Below are positions 44,039-51,462 of a stretch of DNA of 55,389 nt, one piece after another (positions within the stretch are counted from its first letter, which is position 1; each line of letters begins with the position of its first letter). A program made the translations under genes and the position numbers. Origin of the DNA: Frankiaceae bacterium (GTDB lineage Bacteria; Actinomycetota; Actinomycetes; BP-191); NCBI GenBank assembly GCA_030840645.1, contig JAVEEC010000110.1, forward strand, positions 1-55,389, in the 5' to 3' direction. The notes under the pieces were generated by a model. It did no database searches and was not told where the DNA came from. It saw only the letters and a program-made list of their open reading frames with translations.

Positions 44039-44151
44039 CCAACCAGGGATGCAACGCCGCTACGCGGCGGTACGGACCGAAGAACTGCACCACCTCTGAC
44101 CTGCGGAAACGCGACTCGACGTCACCAGCCAGCATCGGCTCGGTCGGGCTC
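44018..44151 (+). repeat. 133-base island repeat, copy 2
   Basis: Direct repeat of 41911-42043. TGCTGAC occurs at 44022-44028 and 44033-44039, again 11 bases apart. It runs directly into the duplicated tRNA 3' half (GGTCGGGCTC then ATAATCCC), so this is a candidate attR arm region. Confidence 0.8.
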
Positions 44152-44196
44152 ATAATCCCTGGGTCGCAGGTTCGAGCCCTGCCTGCCTGCCCCACA
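44149..44196 (+). repeat. tRNA(CAT) 3'-half fragment, probable attR
   Basis: Bases 44149-44186 equal 41486-41523 of the CAT tRNA; a 4-base CTGC duplication then interrupts the acceptor stem before CCCCAC. There is no 5' half, so no tRNA can be made. It closes a 2.66-kb interval that starts at the tRNA. Confidence 0.85.
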
Positions 44197-44233
44197 CTTC
44201 CACCATGCCTACCCGGTCGTGCTGATCCGAACG

Positions 44234-44682
44234 ATGTGCGCATCCGTCGAGCTGGGCGACGACACGGTCGAGCGCTCCACCTGCGGCCGAAGCCGGACTG
44301 GTCGTGGGCACCCGCCCTGATCTCGTTCGACCTGGAGGCCGAGCTCTTCGACGTGTCCCGCCTGCTGTCGCACGTGAACGACGCCGACACGTACGGCACC
44401 ATGGGGGAGTGCTTCCGCAGCGGCAGGGATCCGTGGTCGGTCAGCGCGTCGGTGCAGGTCAGGCCGGCGCCGCAGAAGTCACACGAGGCGAACGGCTTCA
44501 CGCTGCTCGGCGCCGAGGGCGACAAGGTCGTCAGCATCCTGGATCCGGACTTCGGGCCGAGCAACCCGACACTGGGCTACGTGTGGAGCAACCTGCTCGA
44601 CCTGGACATCGCGATGGTCGAGGACCCGTTCGACAACGGCTCCTGGCGCATCAACACCGCGATGGGCGACGGGGCGTGCTGA
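44234..44682 (+). pseudogene. Remnant of unknown gene
   Basis: From about 44293 to a TGA at 44680 one frame has good coding character: PDWSWAPALISFDLEAELFD, then VSRLLSHVNDADTYGTMGEC and SILDPDFGPSNPTLGYVWSN, ending MGDGAC. It has no start before the tRNA fragment. An ATG at 44234 opens a different frame (MCASVELGDDTVERS) that could be its true N-terminus if one base was lost or gained near 44280. No family recognised; acidic, no membrane span. Confidence 0.4.
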
Positions 44683-45105
44683 GCTGCCCTGCTCACGTCG
44701 TGCGTCGGCGGCGGCGACGACCCCGGCCAGGTCATCGCCGAGGGCTGCGTCAAGCCGGAGATCTCCGTCGAACCGGTCAGCGGCATGACGGAGAAGAACA
44801 TCGTCGTGGCCGGCACCATCAAGGCCCGCGGCAAGCCGTTGCCCGACCAGGTCCTGCGCTTCCTGGTCAAGGAGTCGGAGGACTCCAAGCTGCTCTGGTC
44901 GAGCGGCGCCCGGACCGGCAAGGACGGGCGGGTGGTGATCGACATGGCGTGGGCGCTCGGCCGCGGGTTCATGAGCGCCCGCCAGGGCTTCGACAAGGGG
45001 AAGATCATCCAGATCGACTACACGAACCCGGCCGAGCTGAAGCAGGTCAACCCGCCCGGGTGGTGCTCGACGCGGGTCACCGGTCCGTTCGAGCCGGCCC
45101 GATGA
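44683..45105 (+). pseudogene. Lipoprotein gene lacking its start
   Basis: Directly after the TGA at 44680, in the same frame, comes AALLTSCVGGGDDPGQ, a lipobox (LLTSC) without the preceding Met and basic signal-peptide start. The mature part (140 residues: CVKPEISVEPVSGMTEKNIV, TIKARGKPLPDQVLRFLVKE, LWSSGARTGKDGRVVIDMAW) looks like an Ig-like domain with two or three Cys and is intact to the stop. No ATG or GTG fits before the lipobox; an internal ATG (44785) would give a cytoplasmic fragment. Probably cut by recombination at its 5' end. Its stop overlaps the next ATG. Confidence 0.5.
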
Positions 45106-45245
45106 GCGCGATCTTGGCGGCGCTCGCCGTGGTGCCGGTGCTCGGTGGATGCACCGACGACCAGGAGCCGGTGACGTCGCCGGACCCGCTCATCGGACGG
45201 GCCGCTTCCGTACTCTCGAACGTGCGGCCGGTCCTGATCGTGTAG
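45102..45245 (+). CDS. Very short lipoprotein, probably 3'-truncated
   Basis: 47 residues: MSAILAALAVVPVLGGCTDD has a lipobox VLGGC, but the mature part is only about 31 residues (CTDDQEPVTSPDPLIGRAAS, then VLSNVRPVLIV) and stops just before the third repeat fragment. ATGA overlap couples it to the lipoprotein remnant upstream. Likely the 5' end of a longer lipoprotein gene cut at the repeat; alternatively a genuine lipopeptide. Confidence 0.45.
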   Translation: MSAILAALAVVPVLGGCTDDQEPVTSPDPLIGRAASVLSNVRPVLIV

Positions 45246-45253
45246 ACGCCGGG

Positions 45254-45291
45254 CTGCGGACACGCGACTCGACGCCATCAGCCGGCACCGG
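45254..45291 (+). repeat. Island repeat fragment, copy 3
   Basis: About 38 bases (CTGCGGACACGCGACTCGAC and on) match the central part of copies 1 and 2 with a handful of differences. It begins 8 bases after the short lipoprotein gene stop, suggesting that gene was cut here. Confidence 0.6.
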
Positions 45292-45597
45292 TGTTCGCGC
45301 AGGTCAGACGGCATGCTCACGCCGCGCGAGGCGTCGGGTGTAGGCGATCCAGTGGGCATCGGCGGGCGCCGTTCGCGCGGCGGGTACGCCGACGCGATCG
45401 TCGAGGCAAGGCCACTGGTTCGCCGAGATCGGCACGGCCGGGCTGTCCGATTCGGACGGGACGCGTCCTGATCCGCATCGGGGCGATGCGCTAGCTGCTG
45501 GCGACGTGGTGGCGACTCGCTGGCGACTCCCCGTTACGGCGGACGACCTATCGTCGATCTCCGGCGGGTGAGACATTTGCCGCCCTGGAGGAGACCC
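45292..45597. other. Intergenic stretch with 11-base-period heptamers
   Basis: No gene is supported. TGGCGAC occurs three times at exactly 11-base spacing (45499, 45510, 45521), one helical turn apart, resembling the TGCTGAC pairs in repeat copies 1 and 2. GTTACGGCGGACGACCTA (45533-45550) may be promoter sequence for the FtsH-like gene; a GGAGGAG at 45587-45593 is its ribosome binding site. Confidence 0.55.
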
Positions 45598-47583
45598 ATG
45601 CGATCAGTCCTCGCGCGCGCGGCTACCTACCGCCGCCTCATGCTGCGGCGCTGGCGCCGCGCCCGCGTCGGCCGCCGGCTCCTGCCGCGCGGCATGGTGC
45701 TCGGGCTCGGCCTCTCGCTGCTGGTGTTGCTCGCGACGTTCGGCTGGGCGCTCGCCTACCTCGGCGCGTCCACGGACGGAAGAGCGCTCACGTACGACGA
45801 GGTCACCGCGCTCGTCGGCGACCGCCGCGTGGTCGAGGCGACGTTCCAGGACGAGGACGCGCAGATCGTGGGCCGCTACGTCGCCGGGCCGAAGGCGCCG
45901 TCAGGCGAGGGCACGTTCCGGCTCGCCTACCCGAAGAGCGACGCGGTCACCGGCCAGCTCAGCGACGACCTCGTCACGCATGGCGCGCGCGTCGTCTTCG
46001 ACAAACAACCGACCAAGGCGACGGTACGGCTCGTCACGACGTTCCTGCTCCCGCTGATGATCCTGGCCAACCTGTTCACGCTGCTCTTCTCGTTCTCCCG
46101 CGGCGGTACGAGCGGCATCGGCGAGGTGATGACGTTCGGCAGCATCGGTGCCAAGCGGCAGAAGCGCGGCCGTACGGCGCCGATCACCTTCGACGACGTC
46201 GCCGGCGCGGACGAGGCTGTCGCCGAGCTCAGAGAGGTCAGGGACTACCTCGCCGACCCCGAGCGGTACGAGGACATGGGCGCGCAGCCACCCAAGGGCG
46301 TGCTGCTGTTCGGTCCGCCGGGCTGCGGCAAGACACTGCTCGCGAAGGCCGTCGCGGGCGAGGCGGGCGTGCCGTTCTTCTCGGTCGCCGGCGCGGAGTT
46401 CGTCGAGTCGCTCGTCGGCGTCGGCGCCGCGCGCGTGAGGGACCTGTTCAGAAGGGTACGAGCGGTCGCCCCGGCGATCGTGTTCATCGACGAGCTCGAC
46501 GCGGCCGGCCGCAAGCGAGGCACCGGCGGCGGTGGCGGCGGCTCCGACGAACGCGAGCAGACGCTCAACCAGCTACTCGTCGAGATGGACGGCTTCGACG
46601 TGTCGTCCGGCATCGTCGTGATGGCCGCGACCAACCGGCCCGACATCATCGACCCGGCCCTGATGCGCCCTGGCCGATTCGACCGGCACGTCACCGTCGA
46701 CCAGCCCGACCTGCACGGCCGCGAGGAGATTCTCCAGCTGCACGCGGCCGGCAAGCCGGTCTCGATCATGGTCGACTTCGGCTACCTCGCCCGCCGCACG
46801 CCCGGCTTCACCGGCGCCGACCTCGCGAACGTCGTCAACGAGGCCGCCCTCCTCGCCGTCCGCGAGGGCCACTCCGAGATCGACACGCCCGAGCTGGAGG
46901 AGGCGATCCAGCGCGTCCTGTCCGGACCGAAGCGGCGCGGCCGGATGCTCTCGCCGGAGGAACGCAAGCGCACCGCGTACCACGAGGCCGGCCACTGCGT
47001 CGCCGCCGCCGCGTCCGGCCGGGTGGGTGCCGTGCACCGGGTCTCGATCGTCGCGCGCAGCCGTACGCTCGGCGCGTCGGCCATGCCGGAAGGCGACGCC
47101 GAGCTGCTCACGATGAGCCGGCTCACCGACCAGCTCGTCGTTGGGATGGCCGGGCTCGCCGCCGAGGAGCTCGTCTTCGGCGAGCCGTCCAGCGGGTCCG
47201 AGCAGGACCTCGAACAGGCGACCGACACCGCGCGCGACATGGTCGCCCGCTACGGCATGAACCCACGCCTCGGCCGCGCCCGCCTCGTGGGCCGGGCTGC
47301 CGACGCTTTCCTCGGCGGCGACCTGCCGCTCGGCGCGATCTCCGGCCAGACGCACCAGGACATGGACGCCGAGATCAGGGGGCTGCTCGCCGACGCGGAG
47401 GGCCGCGCGACCGACGTGCTCGTCCTGCACCGCGAGGTGCTCGACCTGCTCGCGACCCGGCTCGAAGCCGAGGAGACGCTGGAGGGCCCGGACCTCGAGG
47501 CGGTGCTGGCACTGGTACGTCCCGAGGTCGCGTTGTTCGACGCGCCGTCGAGCAACGGCCACGGCCCGTCGAAGGTCCGTTGA
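45598..47583 (+). CDS. Divergent FtsH-like membrane AAA+ metalloprotease
   Basis: 661 residues. Very basic N-terminus, first membrane span about 33-55, a short external domain, second span about 150-170, then the AAA+ module: DVAGADEAVAELREVRDYL, Walker A GPPGCGKT, Walker B IVFIDELDA, SRH MAATNRPDIIDPALMRPGRFDR. The protease domain has YHEAGHCVA (zinc His pair and Glu) and the Asp ligand region GSEQDLEQATDTARDMV. The pore segment reads FVESLVGVGA where FtsH has FVEMFVGVGA, so the aromatic pore residue is Leu. Start chosen for GGAGGAG; an in-frame upstream start lacks it. It is coupled to the next gene by TGATG. Probably a specialised second FtsH. Confidence 0.88.
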   Translation: MRSVLARAATYRRLMLRRWRRARVGRRLLPRGMVLGLGLSLLVLLATFGWALAYLGASTDGRALTYDEVTALVGDRRVVEATFQDEDAQIVGRYVAGPKAPSGEGTFRLAYPKSDAVTGQLSDDLVTHGARVVFDKQPTKATVRLVTTFLLPLMILANLFTLLFSFSRGGTSGIGEVMTFGSIGAKRQKRGRTAPITFDDVAGADEAVAELREVRDYLADPERYEDMGAQPPKGVLLFGPPGCGKTLLAKAVAGEAGVPFFSVAGAEFVESLVGVGAARVRDLFRRVRAVAPAIVFIDELDAAGRKRGTGGGGGGSDEREQTLNQLLVEMDGFDVSSGIVVMAATNRPDIIDPALMRPGRFDRHVTVDQPDLHGREEILQLHAAGKPVSIMVDFGYLARRTPGFTGADLANVVNEAALLAVREGHSEIDTPELEEAIQRVLSGPKRRGRMLSPEERKRTAYHEAGHCVAAAASGRVGAVHRVSIVARSRTLGASAMPEGDAELLTMSRLTDQLVVGMAGLAAEELVFGEPSSGSEQDLEQATDTARDMVARYGMNPRLGRARLVGRAADAFLGGDLPLGAISGQTHQDMDAEIRGLLADAEGRATDVLVLHREVLDLLATRLEAEETLEGPDLEAVLALVRPEVALFDAPSSNGHGPSKVR

Positions 47584-49826
47584 TGGCTCAGCGGTCCGAG
47601 GTCGCGCTCTACCACCGGCACGCGGCGGTCCTCACGTCCGTGCGCGTGCTGCACGACGTGGAGAAGCAGGCCGAGGTCGACGCGGTACCGCGGCTCAAGC
47701 GCAAGAAGGCGAGGGAGCAGCTCGACGCGACCTGGGAGGCCGACGAACAGCGCGCGGCGACCGCGGCGAGTGTGCTGGTCCGTCAGCTACGAGACGCCGC
47801 CACTACCCTCGACGACGCCCTCGCGACGCTCAGCTCCGTCGGCCGGCCCGAGCTGCTCGGCAAGGTGGAGGCCGAACGCCTCGGCGTGCAACGCGCACGT
47901 GCCGAGCTGGAGACCGCCGCGACCGCGCTGGAGCAACGCGACTTCGGTACGGCGGGCGCCTCGGCCGACACCGCGATGCGCGACCTGCTCGTCGTCGGCG
48001 TACCGCTGGTCGGCACGATCAACGAGCTGCTCGCCAAGGCCGCCGTCGGCCGTGAGGCGCGGCAAGAGCTGGAGACCAACCTCGCCGAACGCCGCCGCGC
48101 GAAGGTCGCGCTGGAGTCGCAGCGCAGCGCCGGACCCGAGGCCGTCGTCAACGCCGCCGCCGAGGTGCATCGCCTGGAGGCCACGAGCTTCGAGCTGGCC
48201 GCGGGCATCCTCGGCGCCCAGGTCACGCCGGCCAAGCGCACGCGCGCGGCGAAGACGACGGACGGCACGCGCGTCGTCCCGCCGCAGGAGTGCGAGACGT
48301 TCGCCGACGTCGGCGGTCTCGACGACGTGAAGGACCGCCTGCGCGCGACCGTCGGCGCGATCCTCGACGATCCAGGGCGGGCGGCGAAGTACCGCGTCGT
48401 GCACAACGGCATCCTGTTCCACGGCCCGCCCGGCACCGGCAAGACGTTGCTGAGCCGCGCGCTCGCCGGCGAGTACGGCTTGCGCTACCTCCGCTTCTCG
48501 CCCGCGTCGATCGCGTCGAGCTACATCCACGAGGCCGCGGCCAATCTGCAGCGACTGTTCGAGCTGGCCCGGCAGAACGTCCCGTGCCTGCTGTTCCTCG
48601 ACGAGGTCGACACCATCGCGGCCGACCGCGGTGACCAGCCGAGCGCCGACCATCGCGAGGTCGTGACGCAGCTGATGAACTCGCTGGAGGAGTTCCGTAC
48701 GGTGCCCGGCCTGGTCATCGTCGCGGCCACCAACGACATCGACCGGCTCGACCCCGGCCTGCGGGAGGGCCGCTTCGACTCGAAGATACTCGTGCCGCTG
48801 CCGGACACCGGCGCGCGCGCGGACGTCGTGCGCGTGCTGCTGCAGCGGCGTACCGACGCCGTCGACTGGGACGGCATCGACGTCGACGAGGTCGCCCGGC
48901 GGACCGGCGGTCGCAACGCGGCGGCGCTCGAGGCGTTCGTCTCGGTCGCCGCACAGTCGGCGCTGGCGGCGCACCGGCTCATCACGCAGGACGATCTGCT
49001 CGATGCGGTGCGCCAGCGCGAAGGCGGCGACCGTACGCGCCTCGACGACCCGCTCACGTGGGACGACGTCGTCCTCGACGACGAGGTCAGAGAGCAGCTC
49101 GATGAGCTGCTCGCGGTCTTCGTGCAACCGGACCTGGCGCGCAAGCTCGGCGTGAGCGCGCCGGCCGGCATCCTGCTGCACGGCCCGCCGGGCACCGGCA
49201 AGACGACGGTCGCGAAGGTCATCGCGTCCGAGGTCGCCGCGAGCTTCTACGAGATGAGCGCCGCCGACCTGCTCTCCAAGTGGGCGGGCGAGTCGGAGCA
49301 GCGCGTGGCGAAGCTGTTCACCAAGGCGCGCAGCAACCGCCCGGCGGTCATCTTCGTCGACGAGATCGACGGGTTGCTGCGTCGCCGTACGTCGGATGGC
49401 TCGGCGCCGTGGGAGCAGCGCGTCGTCGGCCAGTTCCTCCGCGAGCTGGACGGGCTGCGCGGCGGCGACGGCGTGCTGCTCGTCGGCGCGACGAACCGGC
49501 TCGACATCATCGACGAGGCGATCGTGGGCCGCCGGCTCACGCCGATCGAGATCGGGCTGCCGGACGCCGCGGGACGGGCCCGCCTGCTCGCGGTGTTGTG
49601 CCGCGACATGACGCTGGCCAAGGACGTCCACCTGGCCGAGATTGCGGCGGCAACCGAGGGCATGAGCGGCGCGGACCTGCGCCGCGTCCGGGACGCCGCC
49701 GGCATGAAGGCGCTCACCCGGACCGCACGGTCGCGCGGCAAGACGAGCGATCCGTCGGTGAAGATGGCCGACTTCGATCTCGTGCTCGCCAGCCAGCGCG
49801 GCCGCGCGAGCCTTATCCAGATCTAG
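47583..49826 (+). CDS. Tandem AAA+ ATPase with helical N-terminal domain (Cdc48-like)
   Basis: 747 residues. Residues 1-215 are almost wholly helical and charged, a likely coiled-coil adaptor region. AAA1: FADVGGLDDVKDRLRATVGA, Walker A GPPGTGKT, Walker B CLLFLDEVD, SRH IVAATNDIDRLDPGLREGRFD. AAA2: Walker A GPPGTGKT, pore LLSKWAGESEQRV, Walker B AVIFVDEID, SRH LVGATNRLDIIDEAIVGRRL, so its Arg-finger segment is altered. The double AAA layout is Cdc48/VAT-like, but there is no Cdc48 N-domain. Overlap with the FtsH-like gene suggests unfoldase and protease work together. It overlaps the convergent STAND gene by 14 bases. Confidence 0.85.
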   Translation: MAQRSEVALYHRHAAVLTSVRVLHDVEKQAEVDAVPRLKRKKAREQLDATWEADEQRAATAASVLVRQLRDAATTLDDALATLSSVGRPELLGKVEAERLGVQRARAELETAATALEQRDFGTAGASADTAMRDLLVVGVPLVGTINELLAKAAVGREARQELETNLAERRRAKVALESQRSAGPEAVVNAAAEVHRLEATSFELAAGILGAQVTPAKRTRAAKTTDGTRVVPPQECETFADVGGLDDVKDRLRATVGAILDDPGRAAKYRVVHNGILFHGPPGTGKTLLSRALAGEYGLRYLRFSPASIASSYIHEAAANLQRLFELARQNVPCLLFLDEVDTIAADRGDQPSADHREVVTQLMNSLEEFRTVPGLVIVAATNDIDRLDPGLREGRFDSKILVPLPDTGARADVVRVLLQRRTDAVDWDGIDVDEVARRTGGRNAAALEAFVSVAAQSALAAHRLITQDDLLDAVRQREGGDRTRLDDPLTWDDVVLDDEVREQLDELLAVFVQPDLARKLGVSAPAGILLHGPPGTGKTTVAKVIASEVAASFYEMSAADLLSKWAGESEQRVAKLFTKARSNRPAVIFVDEIDGLLRRRTSDGSAPWEQRVVGQFLRELDGLRGGDGVLLVGATNRLDIIDEAIVGRRLTPIEIGLPDAAGRARLLAVLCRDMTLAKDVHLAEIAAATEGMSGADLRRVRDAAGMKALTRTARSRGKTSDPSVKMADFDLVLASQRGRASLIQI

Positions 49827-51273
49827 GGGCGCCGCGCGCTTGCTCCCGGTGGTACGCCGCGTCCTCCGGCTGCCCGATCGCGTCGAACCACTCGGCCGCG
49901 CGCGGGTGCAGCGTCGCGAGCTGCTCGGGTGAGAGCCGGTCGTAGACGTAGTCGCGGACGCTGGCGTGGAAGAACGCCGTGTCCCCGTCGCGGCTGCGGG
50001 TCGCGGCGTGCGCGCGGACCAGCCGCAGGCTCGCGTCGAGCACCGCGCCGCGCGACCGGCGCGCGACCGCGGCGACGCCGTCGTCGGAGAACTTGCCGCG
50101 GAAGATGCTGGCCGCTTCGAGGATCGCCCGGTCGTCGTCGTCGAGCAGCTCGGTGATCGTGCCGAGCAGGAACGACTGCACCTGCGCGCGGCTGGTGAAC
50201 GCGGGCATCCCCGACGCGACCTCGTCCGGCGGCGCGTTCTTCAGCCAGGCCGCGGCGAGGTGCACGAGGTGCGGTACGCCGGTCGTCCACGAGTGCAACG
50301 CGTCGACCAGCTCCGGCGCGGCCTCGACGCGCTGCTGCGCGAGCAGTGCGGCCGTCTCATGCCGCGAGAACACAGGTACGCCGAAGCCACGGCCCGGCAG
50401 CGGCCCCGCGTCCTGGTGCCGGCTGACGACGACCGCGCGTAGCTGCGGCAGCCGCGTCACCGCGTCGTCGAGCAGGCCGCGTACGGCATCCGCCTCTTCG
50501 ACCACGTGGTAGTCGTCGAACACCAGCAGCCGGTCCGCGCCACCGAGCCCGGTGATGGCCATCCGCGTTGCGAGCGCGATGTCGGGCGCGGGCAGCGTGC
50601 GCTCGATGTAGTCCGCCAGCTGCGTCCGGCGCTCGCTCGCCAACAGCGCGCCGATCTCGTACAGCAGCGCCTGGATCGAGTCGTTGACGCCCGGCCGGAA
50701 GCGGTACCAGAAGACGCGCGCGCTCGAGCCACTCACCGACGCGGCGAGCTCGGCGACGAGCGATGTCTTGCCGATCCCGGGCGGTCCCGCGACGACGACC
50801 AGCCGGCTGGCGGCCAAGGCCTCCTGCAGTTCTTGCATGACCTGCGGCCGGCGCAGGTAGTCGCCGATGGTCGGGATCGGCTCCGGCTGGTACGCCGTCT
50901 CCTCGGCCGGCTCGCCCAGCGCCGCCTCGACCTCGGCGCGCAGCAGCTCGATCGCCCAGCGGCGTTCGCGGCTGAGCTGGCGTTCCGACATGCCGAGCTT
51001 GTTGGCCGCCTGGAACAGCTTGGCGCCCTCGACGAAGCAGGTGGTGAGGACGAGGTGTGGCAGGCGTTCCTCGCGGCTCGCGCCGTCGGCCGGCCGCAGC
51101 CGGTCGATCGCGCCGACGAGGAACTCCGCGGCCGCCTGCCCGGCGGCGGCGCCGGACACGCTGTCCGGCAGGCGGTCGTGCGCGCGCAGCAGGTCGACGA
51201 GGCCCGCCTGGCCGAGGCGGTCGGGCCGGCGCAGCAGCGTGAGCCACTGCCGTACGTCGATGTCGCTGACCAC
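49813..51273 (-). CDS. STAND-type ATPase regulator
   Basis: 486 residues. The N-terminal 120 end in KLFQAANKLGMSERQLSRER, an HTH-like segment. A STAND/NB-ARC-type ATPase follows: Walker A GPPGIGKTSLVAEL, Walker B RLLVFDDYHVVEE, then AVVVSRHQDAG (sensor 1), and a winged-helix-like C-terminal part from about residue 370 (AILEAASIFRGKFSDDGVAA), finishing FHASVRDYVYDRLSPEQLAT. MalT/AfsR-like regulators use such a core as a switch; here no long sensor repeat follows. The GTG start is at the outer edge. It points towards the AAA+ gene and away from the secreted pair, so it may regulate either side. Confidence 0.75.
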   Translation of the reverse strand: MVSDIDVRQWLTLLRRPDRLGQAGLVDLLRAHDRLPDSVSGAAAGQAAAEFLVGAIDRLRPADGASREERLPHLVLTTCFVEGAKLFQAANKLGMSERQLSRERRWAIELLRAEVEAALGEPAEETAYQPEPIPTIGDYLRRPQVMQELQEALAASRLVVVAGPPGIGKTSLVAELAASVSGSSARVFWYRFRPGVNDSIQALLYEIGALLASERRTQLADYIERTLPAPDIALATRMAITGLGGADRLLVFDDYHVVEEADAVRGLLDDAVTRLPQLRAVVVSRHQDAGPLPGRGFGVPVFSRHETAALLAQQRVEAAPELVDALHSWTTGVPHLVHLAAAWLKNAPPDEVASGMPAFTSRAQVQSFLLGTITELLDDDDRAILEAASIFRGKFSDDGVAAVARRSRGAVLDASLRLVRAHAATRSRDGDTAFFHASVRDYVYDRLSPEQLATLHPRAAEWFDAIGQPEDAAYHREQARGAPRSG

Positions 51274-51462
51274 GTCCGGGAGCGTTGCACACCGCCTCCG
51301 CGCGGCGCGGCCGTGGCGAGGGGGTGGCGACCGCCTGGCGGCTCACGTACGGGTGCCCCGTGCGACGCTCGCGACGAGAGGCGGGGTGTGCGACAGAGGT
51401 ACGTCGTGGGCCGCCGTCGAAATTGGCAGTCACGTCCCATGCCCGGGAGGAGGCCTCCCGCC

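Noticed and set aside
44680-44682. In-frame TGA between two same-frame coding stretches, as a possible selenocysteine codon or readthrough site
   Set aside because: The following sequence starts a lipobox, not a continuing domain; no selenocysteine-type hairpin is evident and no selenoprotein family matches. A recombination junction explains it better.
45304-45576. Minus-strand open frame ending in AHWIAYTRRLARREHAV
   Set aside because: The last 40 residues look protein-like, but there is no ribosome binding site or family match, and the front is low-complexity; at most a gene fragment.
41524-45597. Search for an integrase, excisionase or transposase gene
   Set aside because: No tyrosine or serine recombinase motif (R-H-R-Y pattern, or an N-terminal catalytic Ser) was found on either strand.
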